Shown here: in pieces, positions 45,195-54,034 of the stretch
How positions within the stretch are numbered: position 1 is the stretch's first letter
Layout: each line of letters starts with the position of its first letter
Source of the DNA: Halogranum rubrum
GTDB taxonomy: Archaea; Halobacteriota; Halobacteria; Halobacteriales; Haloferacaceae
Length of the DNA: 64,000 nucleotides
NCBI RefSeq assembly: GCF_900114455.1
Contig: NZ_FOTC01000001.1
Coordinates: 62,001 to 126,000, forward strand
Direction of reading: 5' to 3'
Program-made: the position numbers and the translations under genes
The notes under the pieces: model-generated
What the model was told of the DNA's origin: nothing
Database searches by the model: none
The model's input: only the letters and a program-made list of their open reading frames with translations

Positions 45195-46499
45195 TCACTC
45201 GGCGGCGATGTACCGAATGTCTACCTCGATGTGGTGGTCCGACCTGAGTCCGAACGGTGGTTCGTAGAGTCGGTTGATCTCCTGTTCGAACGTTCCTTCG
45301 AGCGACGGCGGTGTCGTCGACGGTGGATAGCCGATGGTGAGCGTCACTCGTTGTGGCTGTCGAATCGGGAAGTCGCCGTAGACGACGCTCATCGAGAGGA
45401 GTTCGACGTTGTTCTCTGCGGCGATATCTTCGACCGCAGTGCTCGTTTCGTCCTCGAACTGTGAGCTCTGGAGCGTGACGAACGTGATGCCACCGAGGAA
45501 TCCCGACAGGAGCAAGAGGATGACGCCGAGGACGGCGATGCGTCGGCCGGTCGACTCGGTGGCTTCGTCCTGTTGGAACCAGTGGAATGGACGGTAGCCC
45601 TGATAGCTCAAGACGGCCAGTGCGGCGAGATTGACCGAGAGGAAGTTCACGAGGACGAGCACCGCTGCGCCGATTACTGTACTGGGTTCGCCCCACGCGA
45701 GTCCGATGCCGACGACGGCTGTCGGCGGGACGAGCGCGGCGGCAATCATCACGCCCACGAGCGCCGCCGAGACACCCGACGAGAGGCTGAGTGCACCGGC
45801 GACGCCCGCACCCAGCGCCACGGCCAACGAGAGAACGTCCGGCGCGAGTCGCTCGCGGACTTCGCCGATGGCGAACACCTCGCCTGCGTTCAGCGGTATC
45901 GCACCGCTGAACTTGAGTAGACTGGCGAAGATGGCTGCGGCGACGACGGCGAGGACGCCGCCGATGACTTGCAGACGGACGCCACGCACGAACAGGTCTT
46001 TCTCGTCGAGCACCGACCCGACGCTCGTCGCCATCGCGGGACCGATGAGCGGCGCGATGACCATCGACCCGACGACGACGGCCGGAGAGTCCAAGAGGAG
46101 ACCGGCGGTGGCGACGATGGCACTGACGGCGGTCATGATCATGAACGTCGACCGCTCGGGGGCGAGGTCCTCTGCCCGAGCGACGAGTTCTTCACGGGCG
46201 ATACGGTCCCCGTTCCCCTCCTCGGTCTCTTCGTACCGCTCGACGAGGCGGTCGAACTTCTCGGAGATAACCGTCTCGGCGTCGATGACGACGGTGTAGG
46301 CGTCACGTTCGATACCGGCTTCTCGAAGCTGTTCCAGCACTGGTTCGACCGCACTGACCGGGAGCGGAAAGCTCACGACAGCGGTGTACTCGCGACCACT
46401 GACCTCTTCGGTGAGCGCGTAGTCGATACCCTCGTCGTCGAGGACGCGAAGAACCGTCTCGCGTTTGCCAGCCGGAATCATCACTTCAACGAGTCGCAC
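45195..46499 (-). CDS. TIGR00341/DUF389 membrane protein
   Basis: A 434-residue protein. A soluble N-terminal domain (residues 1-110; MRLVEVMIPAGKRETVLRVL) is followed by about seven membrane spans with the family motif AVVVGSMVIAPLIGPAMATS, and by MIAAALVPPTAVVGIGLA. A C-terminal outside domain (after QSSQFEDETS) ends the protein. The family is conserved in haloarchaea, and its function is unknown. It is 41 bp from the PQQ-type gene on the same strand. Confidence 0.88.
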   Translation of the reverse strand: MRLVEVMIPAGKRETVLRVLDDEGIDYALTEEVSGREYTAVVSFPLPVSAVEPVLEQLREAGIERDAYTVVIDAETVISEKFDRLVERYEETEEGNGDRIAREELVARAEDLAPERSTFMIMTAVSAIVATAGLLLDSPAVVVGSMVIAPLIGPAMATSVGSVLDEKDLFVRGVRLQVIGGVLAVVAAAIFASLLKFSGAIPLNAGEVFAIGEVRERLAPDVLSLAVALGAGVAGALSLSSGVSAALVGVMIAAALVPPTAVVGIGLAWGEPSTVIGAAVLVLVNFLSVNLAALAVLSYQGYRPFHWFQQDEATESTGRRIAVLGVILLLLSGFLGGITFVTLQSSQFEDETSTAVEDIAAENNVELLSMSVVYGDFPIRQPQRVTLTIGYPPSTTPPSLEGTFEQEINRLYEPPFGLRSDHHIEVDIRYIAAE

Positions 46500-46547
46500 A
46501 CTGCCTCCTCTCCCGGTGGGGGGAAAATACCTCTGGGTAAAATCGGA

Positions 46548-47261
46548 CTACGGAGCGAACCGCCGGAGGACGGGTATCTCGTCGAGTCGCTCGTCGTCTA
46601 AGACCTCCCAGTCGATACCCGTTGGTCGCGGGAAGGGCGAGTCAGTTCGGACGAGTCGGTCCGGTGTGACCACGAGGTCCATCGGCACGTCGTGTGCGTC
46701 CGGTTCTGGCGCGTCTGCTCCCACAATCTGCAGTTCGTGGACCGACGTCGCTACCGTCGTCGTCGCGTCGACTGCGCCGAGTTCCGAGAGAACGGCGTAT
46801 TCGAGGTCGCTGTACCCCTCTCCCTTGCCGACGCGCGCACCCTGTCCCGTAACGGCGACACTGCCGGAGACGACGAGGTCGACGTGCGGCACGGCGTCGG
46901 GACCGACTGGTTCGGCGTAGCCGTCCATCTTCGACACCGTCGCCGCCGAATCGAGGTCCGACTCGTCGATGGCCGCGGGGTCGAGTTTCATGAACGGTTG
47001 CTCGTCGCGGAGACGCGGTTGGGCCATGTAGACGACTTTTCCTTCGTGAAGAGCGCGCCGACGGACGGGCAGTTGTGGCGCGTCGGGATTCGCTTTGACG
47101 ACGTCGGCGGCTTGCCACTCGTCGGTGGCGGCGAGTCGGTCGGCGGCGTCTCTCGCCCCCGCGAAGTTCGGAATGCGCCCGTGTGGCGGGAACGGGAATC
47201 GGGCTTCTCCCGAGTCCGCCAACTCGTCCCAGATGCGCTCGCGGAGCGTCTGTTTGTCCAT
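46548..47261 (-). CDS. 5-formyltetrahydrofolate cyclo-ligase family protein
   Basis: A 237-residue member of the MTHFS family, which converts 5-formyl-THF to methenyl-THF using ATP. MDKQTLRERIWDELADSG is the usual start, and the C-terminal VTGQGARVGKGEGYSDLEYA is the ATP-binding signature. Archaeal members have a divergent middle part, so the exact substrate is unsure. It would work in C1 folate metabolism. It is divergent from engB. Confidence 0.88.
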   Translation of the reverse strand: MDKQTLRERIWDELADSGEARFPFPPHGRIPNFAGARDAADRLAATDEWQAADVVKANPDAPQLPVRRRALHEGKVVYMAQPRLRDEQPFMKLDPAAIDESDLDSAATVSKMDGYAEPVGPDAVPHVDLVVSGSVAVTGQGARVGKGEGYSDLEYAVLSELGAVDATTTVATSVHELQIVGADAPEPDAHDVPMDLVVTPDRLVRTDSPFPRPTGIDWEVLDDERLDEIPVLRRFAP

Positions 47262-47361
47262 GCCGGGAGGACGTATCCCGGGTGGAAAAGCGATACGAGG
47301 CGAGACAGACGGTGCGCGACGCTCTCGCCAGCGTTAACCACCTCGGTCGATTACGAGGCGT

Positions 47362-47988
47362 ATGTTCGAAAATCGCCCCAACCGAGACGCAGAAGTCGTC
47401 TTCGTCGGGCGCTCTAACGTCGGCAAGTCGACGTTGATGCGTGAGTTGACCGGCCACAACAAGTTCAACACGGGGAAGAAGCCCGGCGTGACTCGGAAAC
47501 CGAATCACTTCGATTGGAACTCCGAGAGCTTCATGTTCACCGACTTGCCGGGGTTCGGTTTCATGTCTGGTGTCGAAGAGGACCACCGTGAGGTCATCAA
47601 GACGGACATCGTCCGCTACATCGAAGAGAACGCCGAGGAGATTCTGGTGGGTGTGCTCGTCGTCGACGGCAAGAGCGTCATCGACATCATCGACCGCCAC
47701 TCCGGCGAGGGTGAGATTCCGCACGACGTAGAGATGTTCTACTTCCTCGAGGAGTTGGGCATTCCGACCGTCGTCGCCGTCAACAAGATGGACAAAGTCG
47801 ACGACAAGGACGAGCGACTGAACGACCTGTGTGACCGGCTTGGACTCTACCCGCCGTGGGAGCAGTGGCAAGACGACACCATCGCACCCATCGTCGCGAA
47901 GCGCGGACAGATAGAGCCGTTGAAAGAGACGCTTCGACACCACTTCCACGAGGCGAAACGTGACGACTTACTGAAGTTCGTGAAGTGA
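47362..47988 (+). CDS. engB: GTP-binding protein EngB
   Basis: A 208-residue GTPase of the TrmE-Era-EngA-EngB group. G1 [10 protein letters not shown]2 region [13 protein letters not shown]3 DLPGFGF, G4 NKMDKVDD. EngB acts in large ribosomal subunit assembly in bacteria; archaea keep the gene. ATG 47362 opens [19 protein letters not shown]. Confidence 0.93.
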   Translation: MFENRPNRDAEVVFVGRSNVGKSTLMRELTGHNKFNTGKKPGVTRKPNHFDWNSESFMFTDLPGFGFMSGVEEDHREVIKTDIVRYIEENAEEILVGVLVVDGKSVIDIIDRHSGEGEIPHDVEMFYFLEELGIPTVVAVNKMDKVDDKDERLNDLCDRLGLYPPWEQWQDDTIAPIVAKRGQIEPLKETLRHHFHEAKRDDLLKFVK

Positions 47989-48003
47989 GCGGTCGACCGA
48001 CAC

Positions 48004-48264
48004 TCACTCGTCGTCGACTTCTCGCTCGTCGACTGCCTGCTCGCTTTCGACTTCTCGTTCTTCGTTCGCCGCCGAGATACCGTCGACGCGTGTTCGCTTG
48101 AGCCGGAATATTTCGACGTCCCAACTCGGATTTCCGTCTGTATTCTCACACGGCCACCCACCCGAGACAGTGATTCCACCCATGTGTGCCCGCAATAGGA
48201 GGCGATTAAGCTGTTCGCGAAATACCGCCTCGTCTCGAATCGGTGAGCGGTCGTCAGGTGTCAT
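48004..48264 (-). CDS. Small acidic hypothetical protein
   Basis: An 86-residue protein. DEAVFREQLNRLLLRAHMGGI is a helix, then VSGGWPCENTDGNPSWDVEIFRLKR forms strands, and the C-terminus is a charged helix (ANEEREVESEQAVDERE). Protein-like and conserved in style with small haloarchaeal proteins, but not assigned to a family. It is convergent with engB, 15 bp apart. Confidence 0.6.
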   Translation of the reverse strand: MTPDDRSPIRDEAVFREQLNRLLLRAHMGGITVSGGWPCENTDGNPSWDVEIFRLKRTRVDGISAANEEREVESEQAVDEREVDDE

Positions 48265-48385
48265 AGTAGGTCTCTTGCGTCGGTGCAGAATCGTCAGGAG
48301 GTTTGGAAGGGCTTGTCCGGTTTCGGTCTCACGGGGTGACAGCGTGTCGTCGGGGATGTGTGTATAGACAACTAGTAACGTTCCG

Positions 48386-48402
48386 CAAGATAATGTATCT
48401 TG
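48386..48402. promoter_or_regulatory. Perfect inverted repeat, DUF5518 upstream region
   Basis: CAAGATA-ATG-TATCTTG, 7-bp arms with a 3-bp spacer, in the 259-bp gap between two divergent genes (48264 and 48524). It lies about 120 bp from each, so it could be an operator for either, but no regulator gene is next to it. Confidence 0.35.
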
Positions 48403-48523
48403 TCGTTCTGTTGTGATACTCTCTTTATCGGCACGGATAGCACTCGTCGGTAGTCGTGGTCGTCGGTAACAGTCCCCTACCGCCGTCGCACGACTTAATC
48501 GTCTGCGCGTCTTTCCTTCTCAC

Positions 48524-48886
48524 ATGACGAATTGGCGTGCGGTCGCGGGTGGGTTCGTAGTCCTCCTCCTCACCGGATTGATTGGCCTCCAGCTCCCCCT
48601 CCTCGGACAGATCGGTGCCGGACTCATCGGCGGGTTCGCTGCGGGCTACCTCGCCGGCGGTGGCTTCGGAAACGGGGCGTGGCACGGTCTGCTCGCGGGG
48701 TCTATCACGGGTGTCGTGTTGACGCTGTTCCTGGCGCTCCTCGGCGGGTTGTTAGGTCTCGGTGCCGGTCCTCTCGGCGGATTCCTCGGCGGAGCGGGCG
48801 TCCTCCTCGTCGGCGTCTTCGTGACGCTGCTGTTCGCCATCGACAGCGCCATCGCCGGCGCGTTCGGTGGCTGGCTGAAGGGCTAA
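48524..48886 (+). CDS. DUF5518 membrane protein
   Basis: A 120-residue protein made almost entirely of membrane spans (about four), with glycine-rich turns: GGFAAGYLAGGGFGNGAWHGLLAG is the family hallmark in two pieces. DUF5518 proteins are common in haloarchaea; the role is unknown. A TTAAT element about 30 bp upstream supports a leaderless start at 48524. Confidence 0.85.
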   Translation: MTNWRAVAGGFVVLLLTGLIGLQLPLLGQIGAGLIGGFAAGYLAGGGFGNGAWHGLLAGSITGVVLTLFLALLGGLLGLGAGPLGGFLGGAGVLLVGVFVTLLFAIDSAIAGAFGGWLKG

Positions 48887-48892
48887 GTACGG

Positions 48893-49408
48893 TTACTCGC
48901 CGCGGTCGAGATACTCCTGTTGGACGGCGACGACGTCCGTCGAATCGGCGCACTCCGAGTAGCGTCTGAGCGGTTCTTCGTTCAGTTCGAGGAAGGTGTG
49001 TCCCCACGTGAACTTCGAGAGAATGTTCTCCGCCTCCTCCCACTCGCCGAAGATGGCGAGTGCGGCGGCCATCGCTTCGACCGTCGTGAGTTTCATCGGC
49101 CGACCGAAGTTGACGGGGTTGGCGGCGACGAGATACGGGAGCGCCCGGTGTTCCCCCGGGAGCGAAAAGCGTGCTTCGCCCGCAGACTCCCACGAGCAGT
49201 CGAGTGCGACGAGCGTCTCCGTCTGTCCGGTGGTGGCGGCCACCCTGTCCGCTGGCGACAGTGCCTGTTCGGCGTGCGGGTTCAACACGACACCGTACGG
49301 CGTCGCGCGATGTGACTTGTGCAGTTCGGCGAGGTCGAACTTCGCGAGGCGGCGCGCGGTGCACTTGTCGGGGTCGTCGTCGCCCTCGTACCGGATGTGC
49401 AGGTCCAC
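48893..49408 (-). CDS. 16S rRNA aminocarboxypropyltransferase (Tsr3)
   Basis: A 171-residue Tsr3 (DUF367) protein, transferring the aminocarboxypropyl group from SAM to small-subunit rRNA. Motifs: [53 protein letters not shown] and [13 protein letters not shown]. The start is GTG 49408 ([13 protein letters not shown]): a T-rich box about 24 bp upstream on the minus strand fits a leaderless transcript, and longer in-frame sequence to 49711 runs under the NTF2-like gene. Confidence 0.9.
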   Translation of the reverse strand: MDLHIRYEGDDDPDKCTARRLAKFDLAELHKSHRATPYGVVLNPHAEQALSPADRVAATTGQTETLVALDCSWESAGEARFSLPGEHRALPYLVAANPVNFGRPMKLTTVEAMAAALAIFGEWEEAENILSKFTWGHTFLELNEEPLRRYSECADSTDVVAVQQEYLDRGE

Positions 49409-49492
49409 AGGAGTTCGGAGGTCGGCGTCGAACAAAAACGACCCGTTTGGTCGTGGGTGAGAACCAAGAGGGCTGACTACGTGGCTAGTCTC

Positions 49493-49831
49493 ATGAGTCA
49501 CCTCAAAGCCGTTCACTCCTACTACGACGCGCTCGACGAGGGTGATTACGACGCTCTTCTGGTCGTTCTCGCGCCGTCGTTCGAACAGACGCGTCCGGAC
49601 CGGTCGTTCACCACTCGGCAGTCGTTCATCGACTTCATGCAGGAAGACCGCCCCCACGAAGACACGTCTCACGAGATAGACGTCGTCTACCGTAACGAAA
49701 CAGGCGAACACGACGAACTCGCCGTCCGCGGACGAGTCTGCACTAACGGCGGTGCGGAACTGGTCGGGTTCCTCGACGTCTTCCAGTTCGAAGACGGCCG
49801 CATCTCGCAGGTACAGACGTACACTGACTGA
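49493..49831 (+). CDS. NTF2-like/SnoaL-like protein
   Basis: A 112-residue protein with the cone-shaped NTF2 fold: [20 protein letters not shown], then [17 protein letters not shown] and a final beta sheet [25 protein letters not shown]. Such proteins bind small ligands or act as simple enzymes; the ligand is unknown. ATG 49493 was chosen over the in-frame 49319 start, which overlaps the divergent tsr3 gene. Confidence 0.82.
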   Translation: MSHLKAVHSYYDALDEGDYDALLVVLAPSFEQTRPDRSFTTRQSFIDFMQEDRPHEDTSHEIDVVYRNETGEHDELAVRGRVCTNGGAELVGFLDVFQFEDGRISQVQTYTD

Positions 49832-49848
49832 CCGCGCTCACACCTCAC

Positions 49849-50169
49849 TCATCGGTCGTCGGATCCGGCCGCTACCGACTCTCCTCGCGCATCTCGCACA
49901 TCTCGCTCACGGTAGAGGAAGTACGCTCCTCCGAGAACGAGCGCACCCAGTGTCGTCCACCCGACGACGCTCACGACGGGAACACCGAAGCCGAGTTCGA
50001 ACCCGGGAGCGTCGAACACGTGATACTCCGTCGCACCCGTCCCGTGCATCGTCCCCCAGAACGTCACGCGCAACACTGCGCCGAGTACAGCCGTCAGAAC
50101 GGTGACGAGGAGCACGCTCGCAGCGACGACGGCCGCCGTCTCACTCAGTGTGTCGACTCTCGTGCTCAT
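49849..50169 (-). CDS. Two-span membrane protein
   Basis: A 106-residue protein. MSTRVDTLSETAAVVAASVL opens the first membrane span (to about residue 36). A loop with WGTMHGTGATEYHVFD follows, then the second span (VPVVSVVGWTTLGALVLGGAYFLY) and a charged tail. No known family. ATG 50169 was preferred to 50208. Confidence 0.6.
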   Translation of the reverse strand: MSTRVDTLSETAAVVAASVLLVTVLTAVLGAVLRVTFWGTMHGTGATEYHVFDAPGFELGFGVPVVSVVGWTTLGALVLGGAYFLYRERDVRDARGESVAAGSDDR

Positions 50170-50310
50170 CGTCTCTTGTATGGGCTGTGGTAACATATCT
50201 CTTCGCACAGGTTCACCGTCGAAGATATTCGACGGCTCTCATAGAGTAGCGACGAAACAGAAGTAGAGACGGAAGCTGTCGACGAAGCGAAGAGACAGTC
50301 GAACGACCTG

Positions 50311-51693
50311 TTACTCTTTCTTGCCTGCGCCGACTGCCGCTTCGCCGACGGGTTCGTGACCCTCGATGACCTCGCGGCCGCCCATGTAGGGTTGGAGTAC
50401 GTCGGGCACGTCGACGGTGCCGTCCTCGTTCTGGTAGTATTCGAGGAGCGCGACCATCACGCGGCCGACGGCCGTTCCCGACGCGTTGAGCGTGTGGAGA
50501 TACTCCGTCGACTCGTGGCGCTCTGGCCGGTAGCGGAGACCAGCGCGACGCGCTTGGAAGTCCTCGAAGTTCGACGCCGACGAGACTTCGAGCCAGCGGC
50601 CGCCCTGTTCCGGCCCCTCGTCCGACTCGGTGCCGGGTGCCCACACTTCGATGTCGTAGGTCTTCGCCGACGAGAACGTCAGGTCACCGGTACAGAGGTT
50701 GAGCACGCGGTACGGTAGCCCGAGTTGTTCGAGTACCTCGATGGCCTCGCCGAGCAGTCCTTCGAGGCGGTCGTAGCTCTCCTCCGGTTCGACGAAGTTG
50801 ACGAGTTCGACCTTGTTGAACTGGTGGACGCGGACGATTCCTCTGGTCTCGGTTCCGTGTTCTCCCGCCTCGCGTCGGAAGTTCGGCGTGTACGCCTGAT
50901 GCTTCAGGGGTAGGTCGTCCTTCAGCAGGATGTCGTCGGCGTACATGTTCGTCACCGGAACTTCGGCCGTCGGGCAGAGCCACAGGTCGTCGTCCTCGTA
51001 CCCCTCGGTCTCGCTGCCGCCGATTCGGTAGGCGTCCTCGGCGAACTTCGGTAACTGGCCGGTGCCGGTCATCGACGTCGTGTTCACCGGAATCGGTGGG
51101 AAGAGGTCGACGTACTCCTGTTCGCGGTGGACGTTCAACATGAACTGGATGAGCGCGTGCTCCAGCATCGCGCCCTCTCCTTTCAGGAAGTAGAATCCCG
51201 ACCCTGTCGTCTTCGCACCGCGGGCCTCGTCGATGATGTCGAGGTCCTCGCCGATGTCGTAGTGCGGCGTGACCTCGTCGGGGAGTTCACGCAAGTCGTC
51301 GAAGCCGACGCGACGAATCTCCTCGTTGTCGCTCTCGTCGGCACCGACGGGGACACTCTCGTGCGGGACGTTCGGAATCTCCAAGAGCGCCTCTTCCAAC
51401 TCGGCTTCGAGTTCGTCGGCGCGTTCTTCGAGCGCTTGCAGGTCCTCTTTCAACTCCTGCGAGCGAGCGATGGCCTCGTCGGCCTCGTCGTCCTTGCCTT
51501 CGGCCTTCAGTTGGCCGATCTGACTGCTCACCTGGTTGCGCTCGTGGCGCAGGTCGTCGCCCGTCGCTTTCAGTTCGCGCCACTCCTCGTCGACAGCGAT
51601 GACGTGGTCGATGTCGACGTCGTCGTAGCCGCGGTTCGCGAGGCTCTCGCGGACCTCCTCGGGATGTTCGCGGAGGTATCGTCGGTGAAGCAT
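50311..51693 (-). CDS. serS: Seryl-tRNA synthetase
   Basis: A 460-residue class II tRNA synthetase charging tRNA-Ser. The N-terminal coiled-coil arm (to about residue 110) is clear: LRHERNQVSSQIGQLKAEGK. Motif 2 is FRREAGEHGTETRGIVRVHQF, in two overlapping parts, and motif 3 reads LNASGTAVGRVMVALLEYYQ. It is the common bacterial-type enzyme also used by haloarchaea. ATG 51693 (MLHRRYLREHPE) is the usual start. Confidence 0.95.
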   Translation of the reverse strand: MLHRRYLREHPEEVRESLANRGYDDVDIDHVIAVDEEWRELKATGDDLRHERNQVSSQIGQLKAEGKDDEADEAIARSQELKEDLQALEERADELEAELEEALLEIPNVPHESVPVGADESDNEEIRRVGFDDLRELPDEVTPHYDIGEDLDIIDEARGAKTTGSGFYFLKGEGAMLEHALIQFMLNVHREQEYVDLFPPIPVNTTSMTGTGQLPKFAEDAYRIGGSETEGYEDDDLWLCPTAEVPVTNMYADDILLKDDLPLKHQAYTPNFRREAGEHGTETRGIVRVHQFNKVELVNFVEPEESYDRLEGLLGEAIEVLEQLGLPYRVLNLCTGDLTFSSAKTYDIEVWAPGTESDEGPEQGGRWLEVSSASNFEDFQARRAGLRYRPERHESTEYLHTLNASGTAVGRVMVALLEYYQNEDGTVDVPDVLQPYMGGREVIEGHEPVGEAAVGAGKKE

Positions 51694-51720
51694 TTGCTCG
51701 AAATTCAGTCGGGATTGGGA

Positions 51721-51764
51721 AAACCGTATCGCATCTGTGTGTCTCTCTCTCAGGCGATGGGTGG
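51721..51764. repeat. 44-bp intergenic repeat, copy A
   Basis: Starts AAACCGTATCGCATCTGTGT. It matches 54932-54975 at 36 of 44 positions (28 of the first 31). It lies just upstream of serS, which is on the minus strand. Confidence 0.55.
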
Positions 51765-51867
51765 GGTTTGGTGGGTCGGGGTGGGGGGTAAACTGCTGGC
51801 AGAGTCGCTGTTACGACTTTTCTAGACGAGCGGAACGATTTATCTCTCTCGTGACCTACGGTGCACC

Positions 51868-52080
51868 ATGAGTACCACGACGAGTGAACGGCGTGTGAGT
51901 GGCGAAGCGAACTACGAGTACAAAGTCGTCAACGCACCGACCAGCCTCCTGTGGTTCCGAATCAAACGCGACGAGACCGAACAGCTGTTGAACGACCTCG
52001 CGGCAGACGGCTGGGAACTCGACGACGTCGTCGTCAACTGGTGGGGCGGTGCCGAACTGTTCCTCCGACGTGCCCGATGA
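51868..52080 (+). CDS. DUF4177-like protein
   Basis: A 70-residue protein. NYEYKVVNAPTSLLWF, then TEQLLNDLAADGWELDDVV and a final AELFLRRAR strand follow the DUF4177 pattern (beta strand, helix with LN-x-L-a-x-x-GWEL, strand). Function unknown. It starts at ATG 51868. Confidence 0.78.
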   Translation: MSTTTSERRVSGEANYEYKVVNAPTSLLWFRIKRDETEQLLNDLAADGWELDDVVVNWWGGAELFLRRAR

Positions 52081-52156
52081 GCACAGATACCGTAGGCACG
52101 GCCTCTTCTCGTCAACTCTCCGCCAGGATTATGCTCACCGCTACCGAACGGCGACT

Positions 52157-52432
52157 ATGTCCTCCAAGAACGCCGTCGGTATCGCACCGCTAGTCACTGG
52201 ATTTCTTCTCGCGAGTCAGTCGTTCGAGCAGTCCGTTCTGAGTGACCCGTCTCTGTCGTCGGTTGCTGGATTGATTGGAGGGTGCGCCGCAGTCCTCGTC
52301 GGCGTCGGCATTTTGACTGGGTGGCGGGAGTTCGACACGGAGACGGAGTCGTCGGGACAGACGGCCGCCGTCGCGCTGGCCGTGATTGCACTGGTCGCGT
52401 TTACCGCTGGTGTCGCCTTCACTACGCTCTGA
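52157..52432 (+). CDS. Small membrane protein with three spans
   Basis: A 91-residue protein with hydrophobic stretches IAPLVTGFLLA, SVAGLIGGCAAVLVGVGILTG and AVALAVIALVAFTAGVAF. ATG 52157 (MSSKNAV) was chosen over in-frame 52049. No family seen. It lies between the DUF4177-like gene and the LolA-like gene. Confidence 0.6.
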   Translation: MSSKNAVGIAPLVTGFLLASQSFEQSVLSDPSLSSVAGLIGGCAAVLVGVGILTGWREFDTETESSGQTAAVALAVIALVAFTAGVAFTTL

Positions 52433-52544
52433 ACCCGCTGCATCGAGTATCGAGACGATTCGGGTGAACCAGTGACGACTCTCCAGAAGTATTTAGCCAC
52501 CAGCTACTCGACATGTATCTGACTCACCTATCCGTGCTCCAACC

Positions 52545-53729
52545 ATGACCGGTCCTCCACTCCCTTTCAGCCGACAGACGCTCGTCGGACTCCTCCTCAT
52601 CGGCGTCGTACTCCCCGCAGTCATCTGGGCGTCGGTGGGTGCGATAGACGATGGGAGTCCGTCAGTCGACGCGAACGTGACCGAGCGGTACGACTCTCTC
52701 GACGCCATCAGTGGCACGCAGACCGTCGAGATACGGACCAACGGGACCGTCACGTCTCGGAGTGTCGCCACTGTCACACTCGTCCCCGACACCGACCGGA
52801 AGCGTGTCCGGTTCCACGACGGCGCGAACCGTCAACATCAACTCCAGGTCTCGAACGGGTCGACGCTGTGGCTCCACGACACCGACCAGAACACCGTGAC
52901 GGTCTACCAGTTGACCGGACCACCGACAGAGTCGTCTACAGCCCCCCGCATCCAAGGACTCGTCACTGCCGCGGGGCTGACCGACGACGCAGGTCGACCG
53001 CAGTCCATCGGCGTCTCACCGTTGCCCGTCTTACCGCGACACACCGGCGTCGCTCCGCAGGTGGACGCCAACTGGAGCTACGGCGTCGAGTTCGTCGAGA
53101 CTGACACCGTCGGCGGGCAAGACGCGTACGTACTCGAGATTGCCCCCACGAGCAACCAGAGCGAGGCGCAGTACCGACAGCGACTGTGGTTCGACACCGA
53201 GCGGTTCTACCCGCTCCGTAAGCAGACGTCGTGGACCGACGACGGGACCCAGCGGTCGGTGACGACGACGTACACGAACGTGACGTTCGATGCGGAGGTG
53301 TCCGAAGACACGTTCCGTCCCGACATCGGAGACGATACGACGGTCCGGCGGCCCGAGTTCCCCGACAGAGAGTGGTACCAAAGTCGCGCCGACCTGCGAG
53401 CGCAGAGTTCGATGTCGGTGCCGAACCCGACGGTACCACCCGCGTTCGAACTGGTCTACGCCACGCAAACGACGGGACGCATCGACGGCGTCGGACTCAG
53501 CTACGTCGCCGACGGCCGCGAACTGACGGTGGCGAAGTTCAACTACACCCTCGGCATCGACCCCGACGAGCGTGACCTGACACTCGACGGTCGACCGGCG
53601 TCGCTCGACCCCGGACCGACCATCTCGCTCTCGTGGGACTGCAACGGGTACGGGTACACCGTTCGCGGAACCGGTGTCGAGACCGACCAACTGGTCGAAG
53701 TCGGCCGGTCGGTGGGCTGTCCCGTCTGA
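52545..53729 (+). CDS. Exported LolA-like protein
   Basis: A 394-residue protein. An N-terminal membrane span or signal (residues 8-30; LVGLLLIGVVLPAVIWASV) is followed by a domain of the LolA/RseB kind: YDSLDAISGTQTVEIRTNG, RKRVRFHD, QYRQRLWFDTERFYPLRKQT and YTNVTFDAEVSEDTFRP. LolA carries lipoproteins in bacteria; haloarchaeal forms have an unknown role on the outside of the cell. A C-terminal beta domain follows. The candidate structured RNA starts 70 bp downstream. Confidence 0.75.
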   Translation: MTGPPLPFSRQTLVGLLLIGVVLPAVIWASVGAIDDGSPSVDANVTERYDSLDAISGTQTVEIRTNGTVTSRSVATVTLVPDTDRKRVRFHDGANRQHQLQVSNGSTLWLHDTDQNTVTVYQLTGPPTESSTAPRIQGLVTAAGLTDDAGRPQSIGVSPLPVLPRHTGVAPQVDANWSYGVEFVETDTVGGQDAYVLEIAPTSNQSEAQYRQRLWFDTERFYPLRKQTSWTDDGTQRSVTTTYTNVTFDAEVSEDTFRPDIGDDTTVRRPEFPDREWYQSRADLRAQSSMSVPNPTVPPAFELVYATQTTGRIDGVGLSYVADGRELTVAKFNYTLGIDPDERDLTLDGRPASLDPGPTISLSWDCNGYGYTVRGTGVETDQLVEVGRSVGCPV

Positions 53730-53740
53730 TTTCTGCCGAA

Positions 53741-53755
53741 TTTCTGGCCCAGAAA
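53741..53755. promoter_or_regulatory. Palindromic operator candidate
   Basis: TTTCTGG-C-CCAGAAA, perfect 7-bp arms around one base. It ends 11 bp upstream of a TATA box (53767-53774), a position where a bound protein could help or block transcription. Confidence 0.5.
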
Positions 53756-53766
53756 CTCGTCCTCTG

Positions 53767-53774
53767 TTTATATG
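53767..53774 (+). promoter_or_regulatory. TATA box without a downstream protein gene
   Basis: TTTATATG, a good archaeal TATA element. Transcription would start near 53796-53799, exactly where the multi-stem structure begins. The next protein gene starts 260 bp further on with its own TATA element (54001-54009). Confidence 0.55.
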
Positions 53775-53798
53775 CTCCGACGGTCCGTCGGTCGAAGT

Positions 53799-53890
53799 AC
53801 GATGGGACAGGACGTCTCGACACGTCTACGCTCACCGGTCGTCCGGTGATGTGCCTGATGTGCCTCTGACAGCACGACACGTCCCATCGT
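53799..53890 (+). ncRNA. Candidate structured RNA, four-way junction
   Basis: A 92-nt segment with a 10-bp perfect closing stem (53799-53808 with 53881-53890: ACGATGGGAC/GTCCCATCGT). Inside are three hairpins: GACGT/ACGTC (53811-53815 with 53822-53826), TCACCGG/CCGGTGA with a TCGT loop (53832-53838 with 53843-53849), and GTGC/GCAC (53860-53863 with 53872-53875). A TATA box lies 29 bp upstream and a palindrome before that. It does not fit a tRNA: there is no T-loop, and the closing stem is too long. No long ORF; a 15-codon frame from 53802 is an alternative. No match to a known RNA was recognised. Confidence 0.42.
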
Positions 53891-54000
53891 CGTCACCGCT
53901 GACGCATCAGCCCCTCCACAGTATCGCCGTACTGTTCCGACGGCCCCGCTGTACACTCGGAACCGGTCGACGTGACCGTCCGTGTCCGAAACCCGTGGGC

Positions 54001-54009
54001 CTATTAATA
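54001..54009 (+). promoter_or_regulatory. TATA box of winged-helix gene
   Basis: CTATTAATA, centred about 30 bp before GTG 54035, fits a leaderless transcript and supports the GTG start. Confidence 0.55.
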
Positions 54010-54034
54010 CGACAGGCAGTTATCCGATAGAAAA

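Noticed and set aside
53802-53849. 15-codon reading frame in the RNA candidate
   Set aside because: Too short to support as a gene; the paired stems explain the segment better, though a leader peptide is not excluded.
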